Shown here one piece after another: positions 25,167-32,346 of a stretch of 33,536 bases of DNA. The notes beneath the pieces are model-generated. The model was not told the origin of the DNA. It was given only the letters and a program-made list of their open reading frames with translations, and did no database searches. The position numbers and the translations under genes are program-made. Within the stretch, counting starts at the first letter, position 1. Each line of letters starts with the position of its first letter. Source of the stretch: JBHHXR01 sp046757205 (GTDB lineage Bacteria > Pseudomonadota > Alphaproteobacteria > Rhodobacterales > Rhodobacteraceae); contig JBHHXR010000007.1 of the NCBI GenBank assembly GCA_046757205.1, positions 1 to 33,536 of the forward strand, in the 5' to 3' direction.

Positions 25167-26158
25167 GCCGCCGCCCCAAGATCGGTTGCACGATGTTCGG
25201 AAAATACCTGCCGGATCAGCCGGATCACCTCATGCGGATCGGTGCCGCGCAGAATTCGCTGCCGCAGGGGGACTTCAGCGGGAATGCGATCGAGATACCA
25301 GCCGAGGTGTTTGCGGGCGCAGCGAATACCGAGATCGGTTCCGTAGAACGCCAGCATGGCCTCGTAATGGCGCACGACCAAATCGGCCAGCTCCGCGCCG
25401 GACGGGACGACGGGCGCCTGCCGGCCCCCCAGCCGGGCCGCTATCAGCGCCGGCAGCCACGGCCTGCCGCGCGCGCCGCGCCCGATCATCAGGCCATCGG
25501 CACCCGACAGCGCCATCGCCGCGCGCGCCGCGCCCTCGCCGGTGATGTCGCCATTGGCGATTACCGGGATCGAAACGCTGTCCTTCACCGCCCGGATCGC
25601 CGCCCAGTCGGCACGCCCGGTGTAGAACTGGCGGCGGGTCCGCCCGTGCACCGTGATCATACCGATACCCGCTGATTCGGCGCGCCGGGCGATTTCCGGG
25701 GCATTCCGGCATTCGTCGTCCCAGCCGAGGCGGATTTTCAGCGTTACCGGTACCGAAACCGCGCTCACCACCGCCTCGATCAGCCGCAGCGCGAGGCCGG
25801 GCGCGCGCATGAGCGCCGATCCCGACCAGCCGTTAGTCACCTTCTTCGCCGGGCAGCCCATGTTGATATCGATGACCGGCGCGCCGGCGGCTTCGCATCG
25901 CCGGGCGCACTCGGCCATCCAGAAGGCCTCCCTGCCGGCGATCTGGACGGCGGTGCGGGCCCTGCCCGGACCCATGGCGGCACGCATGCGCGCCGCGGCG
26001 CCTGCCTGCACCATTTCCCGGCTGGCGACCATTTCCGAGACCGCCAGCCCGGCGCCGAACTCCAGAACCAGATCGCGAAACGGCAGGTCGGTGATCCCCG
26101 CCATCGGCGCCAGCAGGACCGGCGGGTCCACAATCATGTCGCCGATACGCAGGGCCAT
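25163..26158 (-). CDS. dusB: tRNA-dihydrouridine synthase DusB (NifR3)
   Basis: DusB is a flavin enzyme that reduces uridines in tRNA to dihydrouridine using NAD(P)H. The 331-aa protein is a TIM barrel with PVLLAPMAGITDLPFRDL (FMN site, near 13-30), SEMVASREM, the active-site DINMGCPAKKVTNG (catalytic Cys), LKIRLGWDD, VHGRTRRQFYTG and the phosphate-binding DGLMIGRGARGRPW. The C-terminal ~80 residues form the helical tRNA-binding domain. The ATG is at 26156-26158 with AAGGA upstream. It is the first gene of the dusB-ntrB-ntrC-ntrY-ntrX operon, so any promoter would lie in 26159-26292, shared with the divergent ispDF. Confidence 0.96.
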   Translation of the reverse strand: MALRIGDMIVDPPVLLAPMAGITDLPFRDLVLEFGAGLAVSEMVASREMVQAGAAARMRAAMGPGRARTAVQIAGREAFWMAECARRCEAAGAPVIDINMGCPAKKVTNGWSGSALMRAPGLALRLIEAVVSAVSVPVTLKIRLGWDDECRNAPEIARRAESAGIGMITVHGRTRRQFYTGRADWAAIRAVKDSVSIPVIANGDITGEGAARAAMALSGADGLMIGRGARGRPWLPALIAARLGGRQAPVVPSGAELADLVVRHYEAMLAFYGTDLGIRCARKHLGWYLDRIPAEVPLRQRILRGTDPHEVIRLIRQVFSEHRATDLGAAA

Positions 26159-26252
26159 CTGCCCAATCCTTGTGCAGTTGTCGCGCTCGGGATAACCCAG
26201 CAGGCGGACACGGGCAACCGAAATGCCGCCGCCCGCATTGTGGATACCGGTT

Positions 26253-26272
26253 GCGCCCGATATTACGGGCGC
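26253..26272. repeat. Inverted repeat between divergent dusB-ntr and ispDF operons
   Basis: Perfect 7-bp arms GCGCCCG / CGGGCGC (26253-26259 and 26266-26272) around ATATTA. It lies in the 134-bp divergent gap, 20 bp upstream of the ispDF TTG. It could be an operator or an RNA hairpin in the ispDF leader. It contains a GCCC-N8-GGGC core, close to but one base wider than the GCCC-N7-GGGC repeats ahead of amtB. Confidence 0.35.
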
Positions 26273-26292
26273 CAGATGAACGGAGCCGAGAG

Positions 26293-27444
26293 TTGATCAT
26301 TGCCGGATTGATCGTCGCTGCCGGACGCGGTACGCGGCTCGGCACCGCGACCCCGAAGCAGTATCTGCCGATCGCCGGCGAACCGGTGCTGGCCCGCGCC
26401 GCGCGCGCGCTCCTGGCCAGCGGCCGCCTGTCCTGCCTGCAGGTGGTGATCGGCCCGGACGACACCGAAAGTTACGCATCCGCCACCGCGCATATCGCCG
26501 ATCCTCGCCTGCTGCCGCCGGTCACCGGCGCGGACACAAGAAGCGGATCGGTCAGGCACGGGCTGGAGGCGCTCGCCCCGAGCGAACCGGATTTGGTGCT
26601 GATCCACGACGCCGCCCGGCCGTTTCTTCCCGCCGCCGTGCTAGACAGCGTAATCGAGGCGGCGCTCGAACACGGTGCGGCCTTCCCGGCCCTGCCCGTC
26701 GTCGATGCGCTGTGGCGGCGCGAGAACGGCACGATCGTTCCCGGCCCCGACCGCGCGCCGCTCCTGCGGGCGCAGACGCCGCAGGCGTTTCGCTACCGCG
26801 ACATTCTCCGGGCGCACCGCGCCGCCGCCGCGCCGGCCGACGACGACGTGGCGCTGGCCCGCGCCGCGGGGATCTCCGTTGTCCCGGTCGCCGGTTCGGA
26901 GGACAATTTCAAGATCACCACGCCCGAGGACATGAAACGCGCCGAAAGGAAGCTCTTCGCCAGGCAGGAAACGCGGGTCGGCAACGGGTTCGACGTCCAT
27001 CGCTTCGCCCCTGGCGATCACGTGGTGCTTTGCGGAATTGAGATCCCGCACGACCGCAGCCTGTCGGGGCATTCCGATGCCGATGTCGCGATGCACGCGC
27101 TGACCGACGCCATTTTCGGCGCGCTGGCGGAAGGCGATATCGGACGCTGGTTCCCGCCTTCGGACCCGCAGTGGAAGGGTGCCGCTTCACGCATCTTTCT
27201 GGAAAAGGCCGTGGCACGAGCCCGTAAACGCGGTTTCCGCATCGCCAACCTGGACTGCACGATCATCTGCGAGCACCCGAAAATTGCGCCCTACGCCGAG
27301 AAAATGCTGCGCAATATCGCGGCCATAACCGGCATCGAACCGACTGCCGTCTCGATCAAGGCCACGACCACCGAAGCCCTGGGCTTCACCGGCCGCGGCG
27401 AGGGCATCGCGGCGCAGGCAAATGCCACGCTGGTGGCGCCATGA
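26293..27444 (+). CDS. ispDF: Bifunctional IspD/IspF enzyme of the MEP isoprenoid pathway
   Basis: One 383-aa protein carries two steps of MEP isoprenoid synthesis. The N-terminal ~222 residues are IspD (MEP cytidylyltransferase): LIVAAGRGTRLG, PKQYLPIAG and IHDAARPFLP. The C-terminal part from ~226 is IspF (MECDP synthase): RVGNGFDVHRF with metal ligands Asp234 and His236, GHSDADVAMHALTDAIFG (His268), GDIGRWFPPSD and the closing EALGFTGRGEGI. The start chosen is TTG 26293-26295, with GGAG about 7 bp upstream. The frame is open to 26170, but only from this TTG does it read as IspD, and there is no in-frame ATG nearby. The pgpA ATG overlaps its stop (ATGA). Confidence 0.95.
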   Translation: MIIAGLIVAAGRGTRLGTATPKQYLPIAGEPVLARAARALLASGRLSCLQVVIGPDDTESYASATAHIADPRLLPPVTGADTRSGSVRHGLEALAPSEPDLVLIHDAARPFLPAAVLDSVIEAALEHGAAFPALPVVDALWRRENGTIVPGPDRAPLLRAQTPQAFRYRDILRAHRAAAAPADDDVALARAAGISVVPVAGSEDNFKITTPEDMKRAERKLFARQETRVGNGFDVHRFAPGDHVVLCGIEIPHDRSLSGHSDADVAMHALTDAIFGALAEGDIGRWFPPSDPQWKGAASRIFLEKAVARARKRGFRIANLDCTIICEHPKIAPYAEKMLRNIAAITGIEPTAVSIKATTTEALGFTGRGEGIAAQANATLVAP

Positions 27445-27932
27445 CCCGGCTGATCGCCACCTTCTTCGGGGTCGGCCTGCTGCCCGGCGCGCCCGGCACG
27501 TGGGGGTCTCTCGCGGCGCTGCCGCTGGCCATGCTGTTGCACTATCTCGGCGGCTTTCCCCTGCTCGCTGCCGCCACGCTGGCGATCTTTTTCGCCGGCT
27601 GGTGGGCAACGGCGGCCGAGACCGCGAACGGCGGCGATCACGACCCGTCGGAAATCGTCATCGACGAGGTTGCCGGGCAGCTGGTGGCGCTGTTTCCCCT
27701 CTCTGCCGGGCTCTGGCTGATGGACCGGCCGCCGCAGGTATTTCCCTGGCCCGGCTGGGTCGCCGCCTTCGTCTTGTTCCGCTTCTTCGACATCGTGAAG
27801 CCGTTTCCCGTCAGCTGGGCGGACCGCAAGCCGACGCCGCTCGGCGTGATGCTCGACGATATTGTCGCCGGAGCGCTCGCCGCGCTCGTGGTTCTGGTAT
27901 CGGCGGCCGTGGCGCACGGCTGGTTCCGATGA
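27441..27932 (+). CDS. pgpA: Phosphatidylglycerophosphatase A
   Basis: PgpA dephosphorylates phosphatidylglycerophosphate to phosphatidylglycerol in the inner membrane. The 163-aa protein has the family opening GVGLLPGAPGTWGSLAALPL (about 9-28), the catalytic acidic segment HDPSEIVIDEVAGQLVAL (about 69-87), VLFRFFDIVKPFPVSWAD (about 110-130) and DDIVAGALAAL. Several hydrophobic segments are visible. It is joined to ispDF and cinA by 4-base ATGA overlaps on both sides, so it is the middle gene of a tight three-gene operon. Confidence 0.94.
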   Translation: MTRLIATFFGVGLLPGAPGTWGSLAALPLAMLLHYLGGFPLLAAATLAIFFAGWWATAAETANGGDHDPSEIVIDEVAGQLVALFPLSAGLWLMDRPPQVFPWPGWVAAFVLFRFFDIVKPFPVSWADRKPTPLGVMLDDIVAGALAALVVLVSAAVAHGWFR

Positions 27933-28414
27933 CGGAACGGTCCGAACTCGCGGCCCGGCTGATCGGACTTTGCCGCCGCCGGGGATGGATGCTGGCGACC
28001 GCCGAAAGCTGCACCGGCGGGCTGCTCAGCGGCGCGCTCACGGAAATCGCGGGGGCCTCGAAAGTTTTCGACCGCGGCTTCGTCGTCTATTCCAACCGGT
28101 CCAAGACCGAACTCCTGGGCGTCGAACCCGATACCATCGACGCTCACGGCGCGGTTTCCGAAGAGGTGGCGCGGCAGATGGCCGAGGGCGCGCTGCGGGG
28201 ATCGCGCGCCGCGCTGACGCTTTCTGTCACCGGCGTCGCGGGTCCGGGCGCTTCGGACGCCAAGCCGGAGGGCCGCGTCTGTTTCGCCGTCGCCGGCGTC
28301 GGGATGGCCACCGGCACATCACGCCATGACTTCGGTCCGTTGGGCCGGACGCGCGTGCGCGAGGTTTCGGTGATCACCGCCTTGCAGCTCGGGATAAACG
28401 CCGCGGAAAGCTGA
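27929..28414 (+). CDS. Nicotinamide-nucleotide amidase, CinA C-terminal domain type
   Basis: This 161-aa stand-alone CinA C-terminal (PncC-like) domain is expected to deamidate nicotinamide mononucleotide to nicotinate mononucleotide in pyridine nucleotide recycling. Hallmarks are MLATAESCTGGLLSGALTEIAGASKVFDRGF (about 20-51, with the catalytic Ser in the ESCTGG region), VVYSNRSKTELLGV, AVSEEVARQMAEGA and TGVAGPGASDAKPEGRVCF. The N-terminal MoCF domain of full-length CinA is absent, as is common in proteobacteria. It overlaps the pgpA stop (ATGA). It ends 189 bp before amtB, and the strand is the same. Confidence 0.92.
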   Translation: MTERSELAARLIGLCRRRGWMLATAESCTGGLLSGALTEIAGASKVFDRGFVVYSNRSKTELLGVEPDTIDAHGAVSEEVARQMAEGALRGSRAALTLSVTGVAGPGASDAKPEGRVCFAVAGVGMATGTSRHDFGPLGRTRVREVSVITALQLGINAAES

Positions 28415-28468
28415 GAGCGCCCGGGGCCGGCCGACCAAGGCCCAATATTGCGGCATAACTTCAGAAGA

Positions 28469-28514
28469 CTGCCCACGAAACGGGCAGATGGCGTTATCTG
28501 CCCACATTGCGGGC
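28469..28514 (+). promoter_or_regulatory. Tandem GCCC-N7-GGGC repeats in the amtB upstream region
   Basis: CTGCCCAC-N4-CGGGC occurs twice as a direct repeat, at 28469-28485 and 28498-28514 (29-bp period). Each copy is itself an inverted repeat, GCCC-N7-GGGC. As RNA, three alternative stems are possible: CTGCCC/GGGCAG (28469-28487), GGGCAGAT/ATCTGCCC (8 bp, 28482-28503) and GCCC/GGGC (28500-28514). They could be tandem operators, plausibly for NtrC, or an RNA switch. No sigma54 -24/-12 promoter with correct spacing was found. Confidence 0.45.
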
Positions 28515-28566
28515 GAAAATTGCTTGTGTCACGGTTCCGCCCAAAACAGACAGTCCCGAGAGAAGA

Positions 28567-28585
28567 GCCCGCCGGTACGGCGGGC
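28567..28585 (+). promoter_or_regulatory. Leader hairpin just upstream of the amtB ribosome site
   Basis: Perfect 7-bp stem GCCCGCC / GGCGGGC (28567-28573, 28579-28585) with loop GGTAC. It ends 7 bases before the GAGGGA ribosome site (28593-28598) of amtB. It has no U-tract, so it is not a terminator. It could set message stability or affect ribosome access. Confidence 0.4.
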
Positions 28586-28603
28586 GAGACAAGAGGGACA
28601 CTC

Positions 28604-29776
28604 ATGAATTCGGCAGATACCGTGTGGATCATTACTGCAACCGTGCTCGTCCTGTTCATGACGCTGCCGGGGCTTGCGCTGTTTTACGGCGGACTTGTCC
28701 GTGCCAGGAACGTGCTCTCGGCGCTCATGCAATGCGTGTCCATTGCCTGTCTCATGTCGGTGCTTTGGCTGGTGGCCGGCTATTCGATCGCCTTCGGCGA
28801 CGGCGGAGCCCTGAACGCCTGGTGGGGCGGGTTAGGCAAGGCCTTTCTGCTCGGTGTCGAACCGGACTCGCTGGTTGGCACCATCCCGGAGATCGTGTTT
28901 TTCGGCTTCCAGATGACCTTCGCCATCATCACGCCGGCGTTGATCGTCGGCGCCTATGTGGAGCGCGTCGGCTACGGCTTCGTGATGCTGTTCTCCGGTC
29001 TGTGGATGCTGATCGTCTATGCGCCGGTGGCGCACTGGGTCTGGGGCAGCGGCGGCTGGCTCCTCGAACTCGGCACCGTCGATCTGGCCGGCGGCTTGGT
29101 GGTGCACGAAACCGCCGGTCTGGCGGCGCTGGTGGTGGCCATCTTCCTCGGCACCCGCAACGACAGGACGAAACCGCCCCACAACCCGGCCTACGTGATG
29201 TTCGGCGCCTCGATGCTGTGGGTCGGCTGGTTCGGCTTCAACGCCGGTTCGCATTTGTCGGTATCGGCGGCCGCCGGCATGACGCTGGTCGTCACTCATC
29301 TGTCGGCGGCCAGCGCGTCGCTGAGCTGGGCGCTCTACGAGCGCGTCAAGTACGGCAAGGCCTCGATGGTCGGACTGGTCACCGGCACCATCGCCGGTCT
29401 GGCCTCGATCACCCCGGCTTCGGGCTCCGTCGGGCCGCTTCAGGCCGTCGTCATCGGCACCGTCGCCGGGGTGCTGTGCCAGGAAGCGACCGGCCTGATC
29501 AAGCAACGGCTGAAGATCGACGACACGCTGGATGTGTTCGCCGTCCACGGCGTCGGCGGCATTTTCGGCACCCTGATGATCGCGGTGTTCGGCGCCGCTG
29601 GCTGGGGCGCGCAGATCATCGCCCTCGTCGCCGTCGGCACATTCACCGTCGCCCTGACAGCAGCCATCGTCGTCGTCGCCCGGTCGCTGACACCGATCCG
29701 GGTGACGCAGGAGGACGAGTTCACCGGGCTCGACTACACCAGCCACGGCGAGAAGGCCTACGACCTGACAACGTGA
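28604..29776 (+). CDS. amtB: Ammonium transporter AmtB
   Basis: AmtB is an inner-membrane trimeric channel for ammonium/ammonia. The 390-aa protein has eleven hydrophobic segments. It has FYGGLVRARNVLSALMQ (27-43), the Asp160-containing VDLAGGLVVHETAG with pore His168, WVGWFGFNAGS (about 206-216) and DVFAVHGVGGIFGTL with the second pore His315. The cytoplasmic tail RVTQEDEFTGLDYTSHGEKAYD is the PII/GlnK-contact type. The ATG 28604 is chosen because it has GAGGGA five bases upstream; the frame is open from 28448, but that extension is not Amt-like. There is no cleavable signal peptide, and no glnK lies next to it, which is unusual. It is convergent with the MmgE/PrpD gene. Confidence 0.95.
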   Translation: MNSADTVWIITATVLVLFMTLPGLALFYGGLVRARNVLSALMQCVSIACLMSVLWLVAGYSIAFGDGGALNAWWGGLGKAFLLGVEPDSLVGTIPEIVFFGFQMTFAIITPALIVGAYVERVGYGFVMLFSGLWMLIVYAPVAHWVWGSGGWLLELGTVDLAGGLVVHETAGLAALVVAIFLGTRNDRTKPPHNPAYVMFGASMLWVGWFGFNAGSHLSVSAAAGMTLVVTHLSAASASLSWALYERVKYGKASMVGLVTGTIAGLASITPASGSVGPLQAVVIGTVAGVLCQEATGLIKQRLKIDDTLDVFAVHGVGGIFGTLMIAVFGAAGWGAQIIALVAVGTFTVALTAAIVVVARSLTPIRVTQEDEFTGLDYTSHGEKAYDLTT

Positions 29777-29780
29777 CCCG

Positions 29781-29796
29781 CCGCGCAACGGCGCGG
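29781..29796. terminator. Possible stem-loop between convergent amtB and MmgE/PrpD genes
   Basis: CCGCGC / GCGCGG with a 4-base AACG loop lies 4 bp after the amtB stop, in the 33-bp gap between converging genes. It is symmetric and could serve either strand, but no U-tract follows, so it is only a weak terminator candidate. Confidence 0.25.
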
Positions 29797-29809
29797 CACG
29801 GTCGCCGCC

Positions 29810-31114
29810 TTATGTTGCCCGAACGAACCTCGCCAATTCGTCGGCATCGGGTCCGGCGTCAACGGCTTGCCAGGCCCGTTCGGCCCGGTCGCTGCCGATC
29901 AGTGCCACGGCCTTCGCCTTCAGTTTCGCGGTGCGGACGCCCATCGCCATCGGCGCCGCCAGATCGTGCGCCGCCACCCGCTCGCTGCCGTCGCGCTTCC
30001 GCAGCGTGACCCGGGCCGCGGTCTCCGGCAGCCGTTTATCCGTTTCCACCCGCACAAGATCGCGCAGCGCGACCAGTTGCGGATCGGCGCAGGCGGCGTC
30101 CGAAAACGTCGTCATCGCGGCCGTGTCGCGCCCGGCGAGCGCCATCGCGGCGGTCAGGCGAAAGCTGAATTTCGCCGCCAGCCCGGTTGTCGGCCCGGCG
30201 ATGTCGCAAACGCTCAGCCAGCGCGGGTGGGTGCGGATCGTCACCACCGCCACCTCGGCCGGCTCGACCCCGCCGCGAACCTGCGTGAGCGCCTCCAGCG
30301 CCGCGTGCGTGCCATGGCAGCAGGCGTGAAACTTGTGGCTGACGGTTTCGAACAGCCAGTTTGTTCCCAAACCGTCCAGCGCCGATGTATCCGCTTCCCC
30401 GGCATGGGTCGGGCCGAACCCCTGATCGCCGTCAAGGGCGCCGGGGTCGGAGACCATCCCGGCTGCGGCGAGCAGCGACGCCTCGACGCCGTTGGCCGCC
30501 GCGACCCCGGCATTGTACGGTTTGCCCATGGTTCCGAACTGCGACTTGAGCCCCGATGCCCGCGTCGACGCCAGCCCCAGCGCGTTGGCCGTCGTTGCCG
30601 GGTCGAGCCGCAGCAGCCGCGCCGCAGCCAGCGCCGCGCCGAAGGTACCGGCCGTCGACGTCTGGTGAAAGCCGGCCTGGTAATGGGACCGTCCCAGCCA
30701 GATGCCGACGCGGATCGACGCCTCGGCGCCGATCAGCGCCGCCGCCAGCATCGTAGCGCCCGGCGCGCGGCACCGCTCGGCCACCGCCAAGGCCGCCGGA
30801 ACCGCGGTGACCGACGGGTGGCCGATATGCGCGAAATGGGTATCGTCGAAATCCAGCGCGTGGCCGGCCGCGCCATTGACCAGCGCCGCCGACCGCGCCG
30901 GAACCCTGTCGCGCAAACCAAAGGCTGAAGCCTCGTCCGATCCGCCCTCGCCCGCGATCATCGACCGCACCGCGCGCGCCACCGGTTGGCCGCTTCCCGC
31001 CGCGCCGCAGGCCATCCAGTCGAAGACGGACAGGCGCATCATCGCCAGCGCGGTTTCCGGCGGGCCGGCGCCGAGGGCGAATTCCGCCAGTGCCCGGGCG
31101 ATATTTTCCGCCAT
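29810..31114 (-). CDS. MmgE/PrpD family protein
   Basis: This is a 434-aa member of the MmgE/PrpD superfamily, which includes 2-methylcitrate dehydratase, cis-aconitate decarboxylase and many uncharacterised dehydratase-like enzymes. Typical features are an all-helical first half with VFDWMACGAAGSGQPVARAV, NGAAGHALDFDDTHFAHIGHPSVTAVPAALAVAE and GYHQTSTAGTFGAA-type sequence (here AGFHQTSTAGTFGAALAAARLL). A second domain follows, with FKFHACCHGTHAA-like FHACCHGTHAALEAL. ATG 31114 is preferred, with GGGAAG upstream, over a TTG at 31141. No prpB, prpC or prpE lies nearby, so a methylcitrate-cycle role is not supported and the substrate is unknown. Confidence 0.88.
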   Translation of the reverse strand: MAENIARALAEFALGAGPPETALAMMRLSVFDWMACGAAGSGQPVARAVRSMIAGEGGSDEASAFGLRDRVPARSAALVNGAAGHALDFDDTHFAHIGHPSVTAVPAALAVAERCRAPGATMLAAALIGAEASIRVGIWLGRSHYQAGFHQTSTAGTFGAALAAARLLRLDPATTANALGLASTRASGLKSQFGTMGKPYNAGVAAANGVEASLLAAAGMVSDPGALDGDQGFGPTHAGEADTSALDGLGTNWLFETVSHKFHACCHGTHAALEALTQVRGGVEPAEVAVVTIRTHPRWLSVCDIAGPTTGLAAKFSFRLTAAMALAGRDTAAMTTFSDAACADPQLVALRDLVRVETDKRLPETAARVTLRKRDGSERVAAHDLAAPMAMGVRTAKLKAKAVALIGSDRAERAWQAVDAGPDADELARFVRAT

Positions 31115-31162
31115 CACAAAGCTTCCCGATGTTGCGCCCAAGCCTATCGCGGGAACCGGCGG

Positions 31163-31627
31163 CTAGCCGGACGCCCCGCCGTAAAGCGCGTTGGCGCGTT
31201 TTTCGAACGCGGTGATGATCCGCTGCATGGCCTCGTAGAAAACCAACCCGATGACCTTCTGCAGGATCACCGAACGGAACTCGAAATCAACGTGAAAATC
31301 CACTTCGCAGCGGCCGTCCGGCAGGGGGTGGAAATCCCAGCTGTTGTTGAGATGCCGGAACGGCCCGTCCAGATAGTTGACCACGATTCGCAGCGCGTCG
31401 CGGGGAAACGTCACGCGGGTGCCGAAACGTTCACGAAACAGCTTGAAGGAGATCACCATGTCGACATCCATGATCTCGGCCGACAGGTCGGGCAACGCGT
31501 GCCGGCCGCGAACGCGGGCCGCCGCGCACCATGGCAGGAACTCCGGATAGGACGCGACATCGGCGACCAGATCGTACATCTGCCGCGCGGTGTACGGGAC
31601 GACCCGCCGTTCCGAGTGGGTGGGCAT
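31163..31627 (-). CDS. COQ10/RatA-like START-domain protein
   Basis: This 154-aa protein is of the polyketide-cyclase/START family, related to mitochondrial COQ10. COQ10 binds ubiquinone and supports respiration; RatA of E. coli is another family name. It shows the family opening SERRVVPYTARQMYDLVADVASYPEFLPWC, then DMVISFKLFRERFGTRV, LDGPFRHLNNSWDFHPL and the closing FYEAMQRIITAFEKRANALYG. The chosen ATG (31627) matches the family start (MPTHSERR). The frame extends to 31729, but that part overlaps the divergent hpt leader. In many alphaproteobacteria this gene follows lipA directly; here hpt and a HAD gene lie between. Confidence 0.92.
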   Translation of the reverse strand: MPTHSERRVVPYTARQMYDLVADVASYPEFLPWCAAARVRGRHALPDLSAEIMDVDMVISFKLFRERFGTRVTFPRDALRIVVNYLDGPFRHLNNSWDFHPLPDGRCEVDFHVDFEFRSVILQKVIGLVFYEAMQRIITAFEKRANALYGGASG

Positions 31628-31663
31628 TGCGCGTATTTTCCTCTGCCCTTCCCAGGCGGGAGG

Positions 31664-31691
31664 GTGACAAACCTTTCCCGTTGGATAGACT
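31664..31691 (+). promoter_or_regulatory. Candidate promoter for hpt
   Basis: GTGACA (31664-31669) and TAGACT (31686-31691) with a 16-base spacer match the sigma70 consensus at 5 of 6 and 4 of 6. They sit 25 bp upstream of the hpt ATG, in the 88-bp divergent gap. Pattern match only. Confidence 0.3.
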
Positions 31692-31715
31692 GAAGGCGGC
31701 GCGGGAGGCAAGGGT

Positions 31716-32255
31716 ATGGACCATTCCAATTACGTGATCGACGAGATGATATCGGCCAAGTCGATCGCGGCGCGCGTCGAGGAACTGGCCCGGGAAATCA
31801 CCGCGGAATTCTCCGATACCGACAAGCTGGTCGTCGTCGGGCTCCTGCGCGGCTCGTTCGTCTTCATCGCCGATCTGGTGCGCGAACTGGAGCTCCCGGT
31901 CGAAGTCGATTTCATCGAAGCCTCAAGCTACGGCAATTCCACCGAAAGCTCGCGCGAAGTCCGCATCCTCAAGGACCTCCGTGGCGAGATAGAGGGGCGC
32001 GACGTGCTTGTGGTCGAGGATATCGTCGACACGGGATACACGCTGAAGCACGTGCTTGAGATTCTCAAGACGCGCCACCCCAGAAAGCTGAAGGTCTGCG
32101 CCCTGCTCGACAAGCCGACGCGGCGGGAAGTGGACGTCAAGGCCGACTGGACCGGTTTCGAAATTCCCGACAAGTTCGTCGTCGGCTACGGCATCGACTA
32201 CGCGCAGCGCAACCGCAACCTGCCGCATATCGGCGCCGTGCGGTTCGTCGAGTGA
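31716..32255 (+). CDS. hpt: Hypoxanthine phosphoribosyltransferase
   Basis: This is a purine salvage enzyme that makes IMP (and often GMP) from hypoxanthine or guanine plus PRPP. The 179-aa protein has the type I PRTase fold: VVVGLLRGSFVFIADLVREL (pyrophosphate loop), the flexible-loop ASSYGNSTESS, the PRPP motif VLVVEDIVDTGYTL (about 96-109) with the two acidic residues, Lys-Pro-Thr-Arg near 133-136, and the base-binding VVGYGIDYAQRNRNLPHIG. The ATG is at 31716, with GGGAGGCAAGGG upstream. It is divergent from the COQ10-like gene and convergent with the HAD gene. Confidence 0.95.
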   Translation: MDHSNYVIDEMISAKSIAARVEELAREITAEFSDTDKLVVVGLLRGSFVFIADLVRELELPVEVDFIEASSYGNSTESSREVRILKDLRGEIEGRDVLVVEDIVDTGYTLKHVLEILKTRHPRKLKVCALLDKPTRREVDVKADWTGFEIPDKFVVGYGIDYAQRNRNLPHIGAVRFVE

Positions 32256-32307
32256 ACCGGTTGACGCCGGCGCGCGCGCAACGTTGCCGGCAAATCCCGG
32301 CGCGTCG

Positions 32308-32321
32308 CCGGTTTCCACCGG
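32308..32321. terminator. Small stem-loop between convergent hpt and HAD genes
   Basis: CCGGT / ACCGG with loop TTCC, about 53 bp past the hpt stop and 26 bp past the HAD stop on the other strand. It is short and lacks a U-tract, so it is only a weak candidate. Confidence 0.2.
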
Positions 32322-32346
32322 AACACGCTGAAGGCGGCGGCCGGTC

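Noticed and set aside
28415..28603. Sigma54 (-24/-12) promoter for amtB
   Set aside because: The nearest candidate, TGGCGTTATCTGC, has GG and GC elements 2 bases too close; no correctly spaced match was found.
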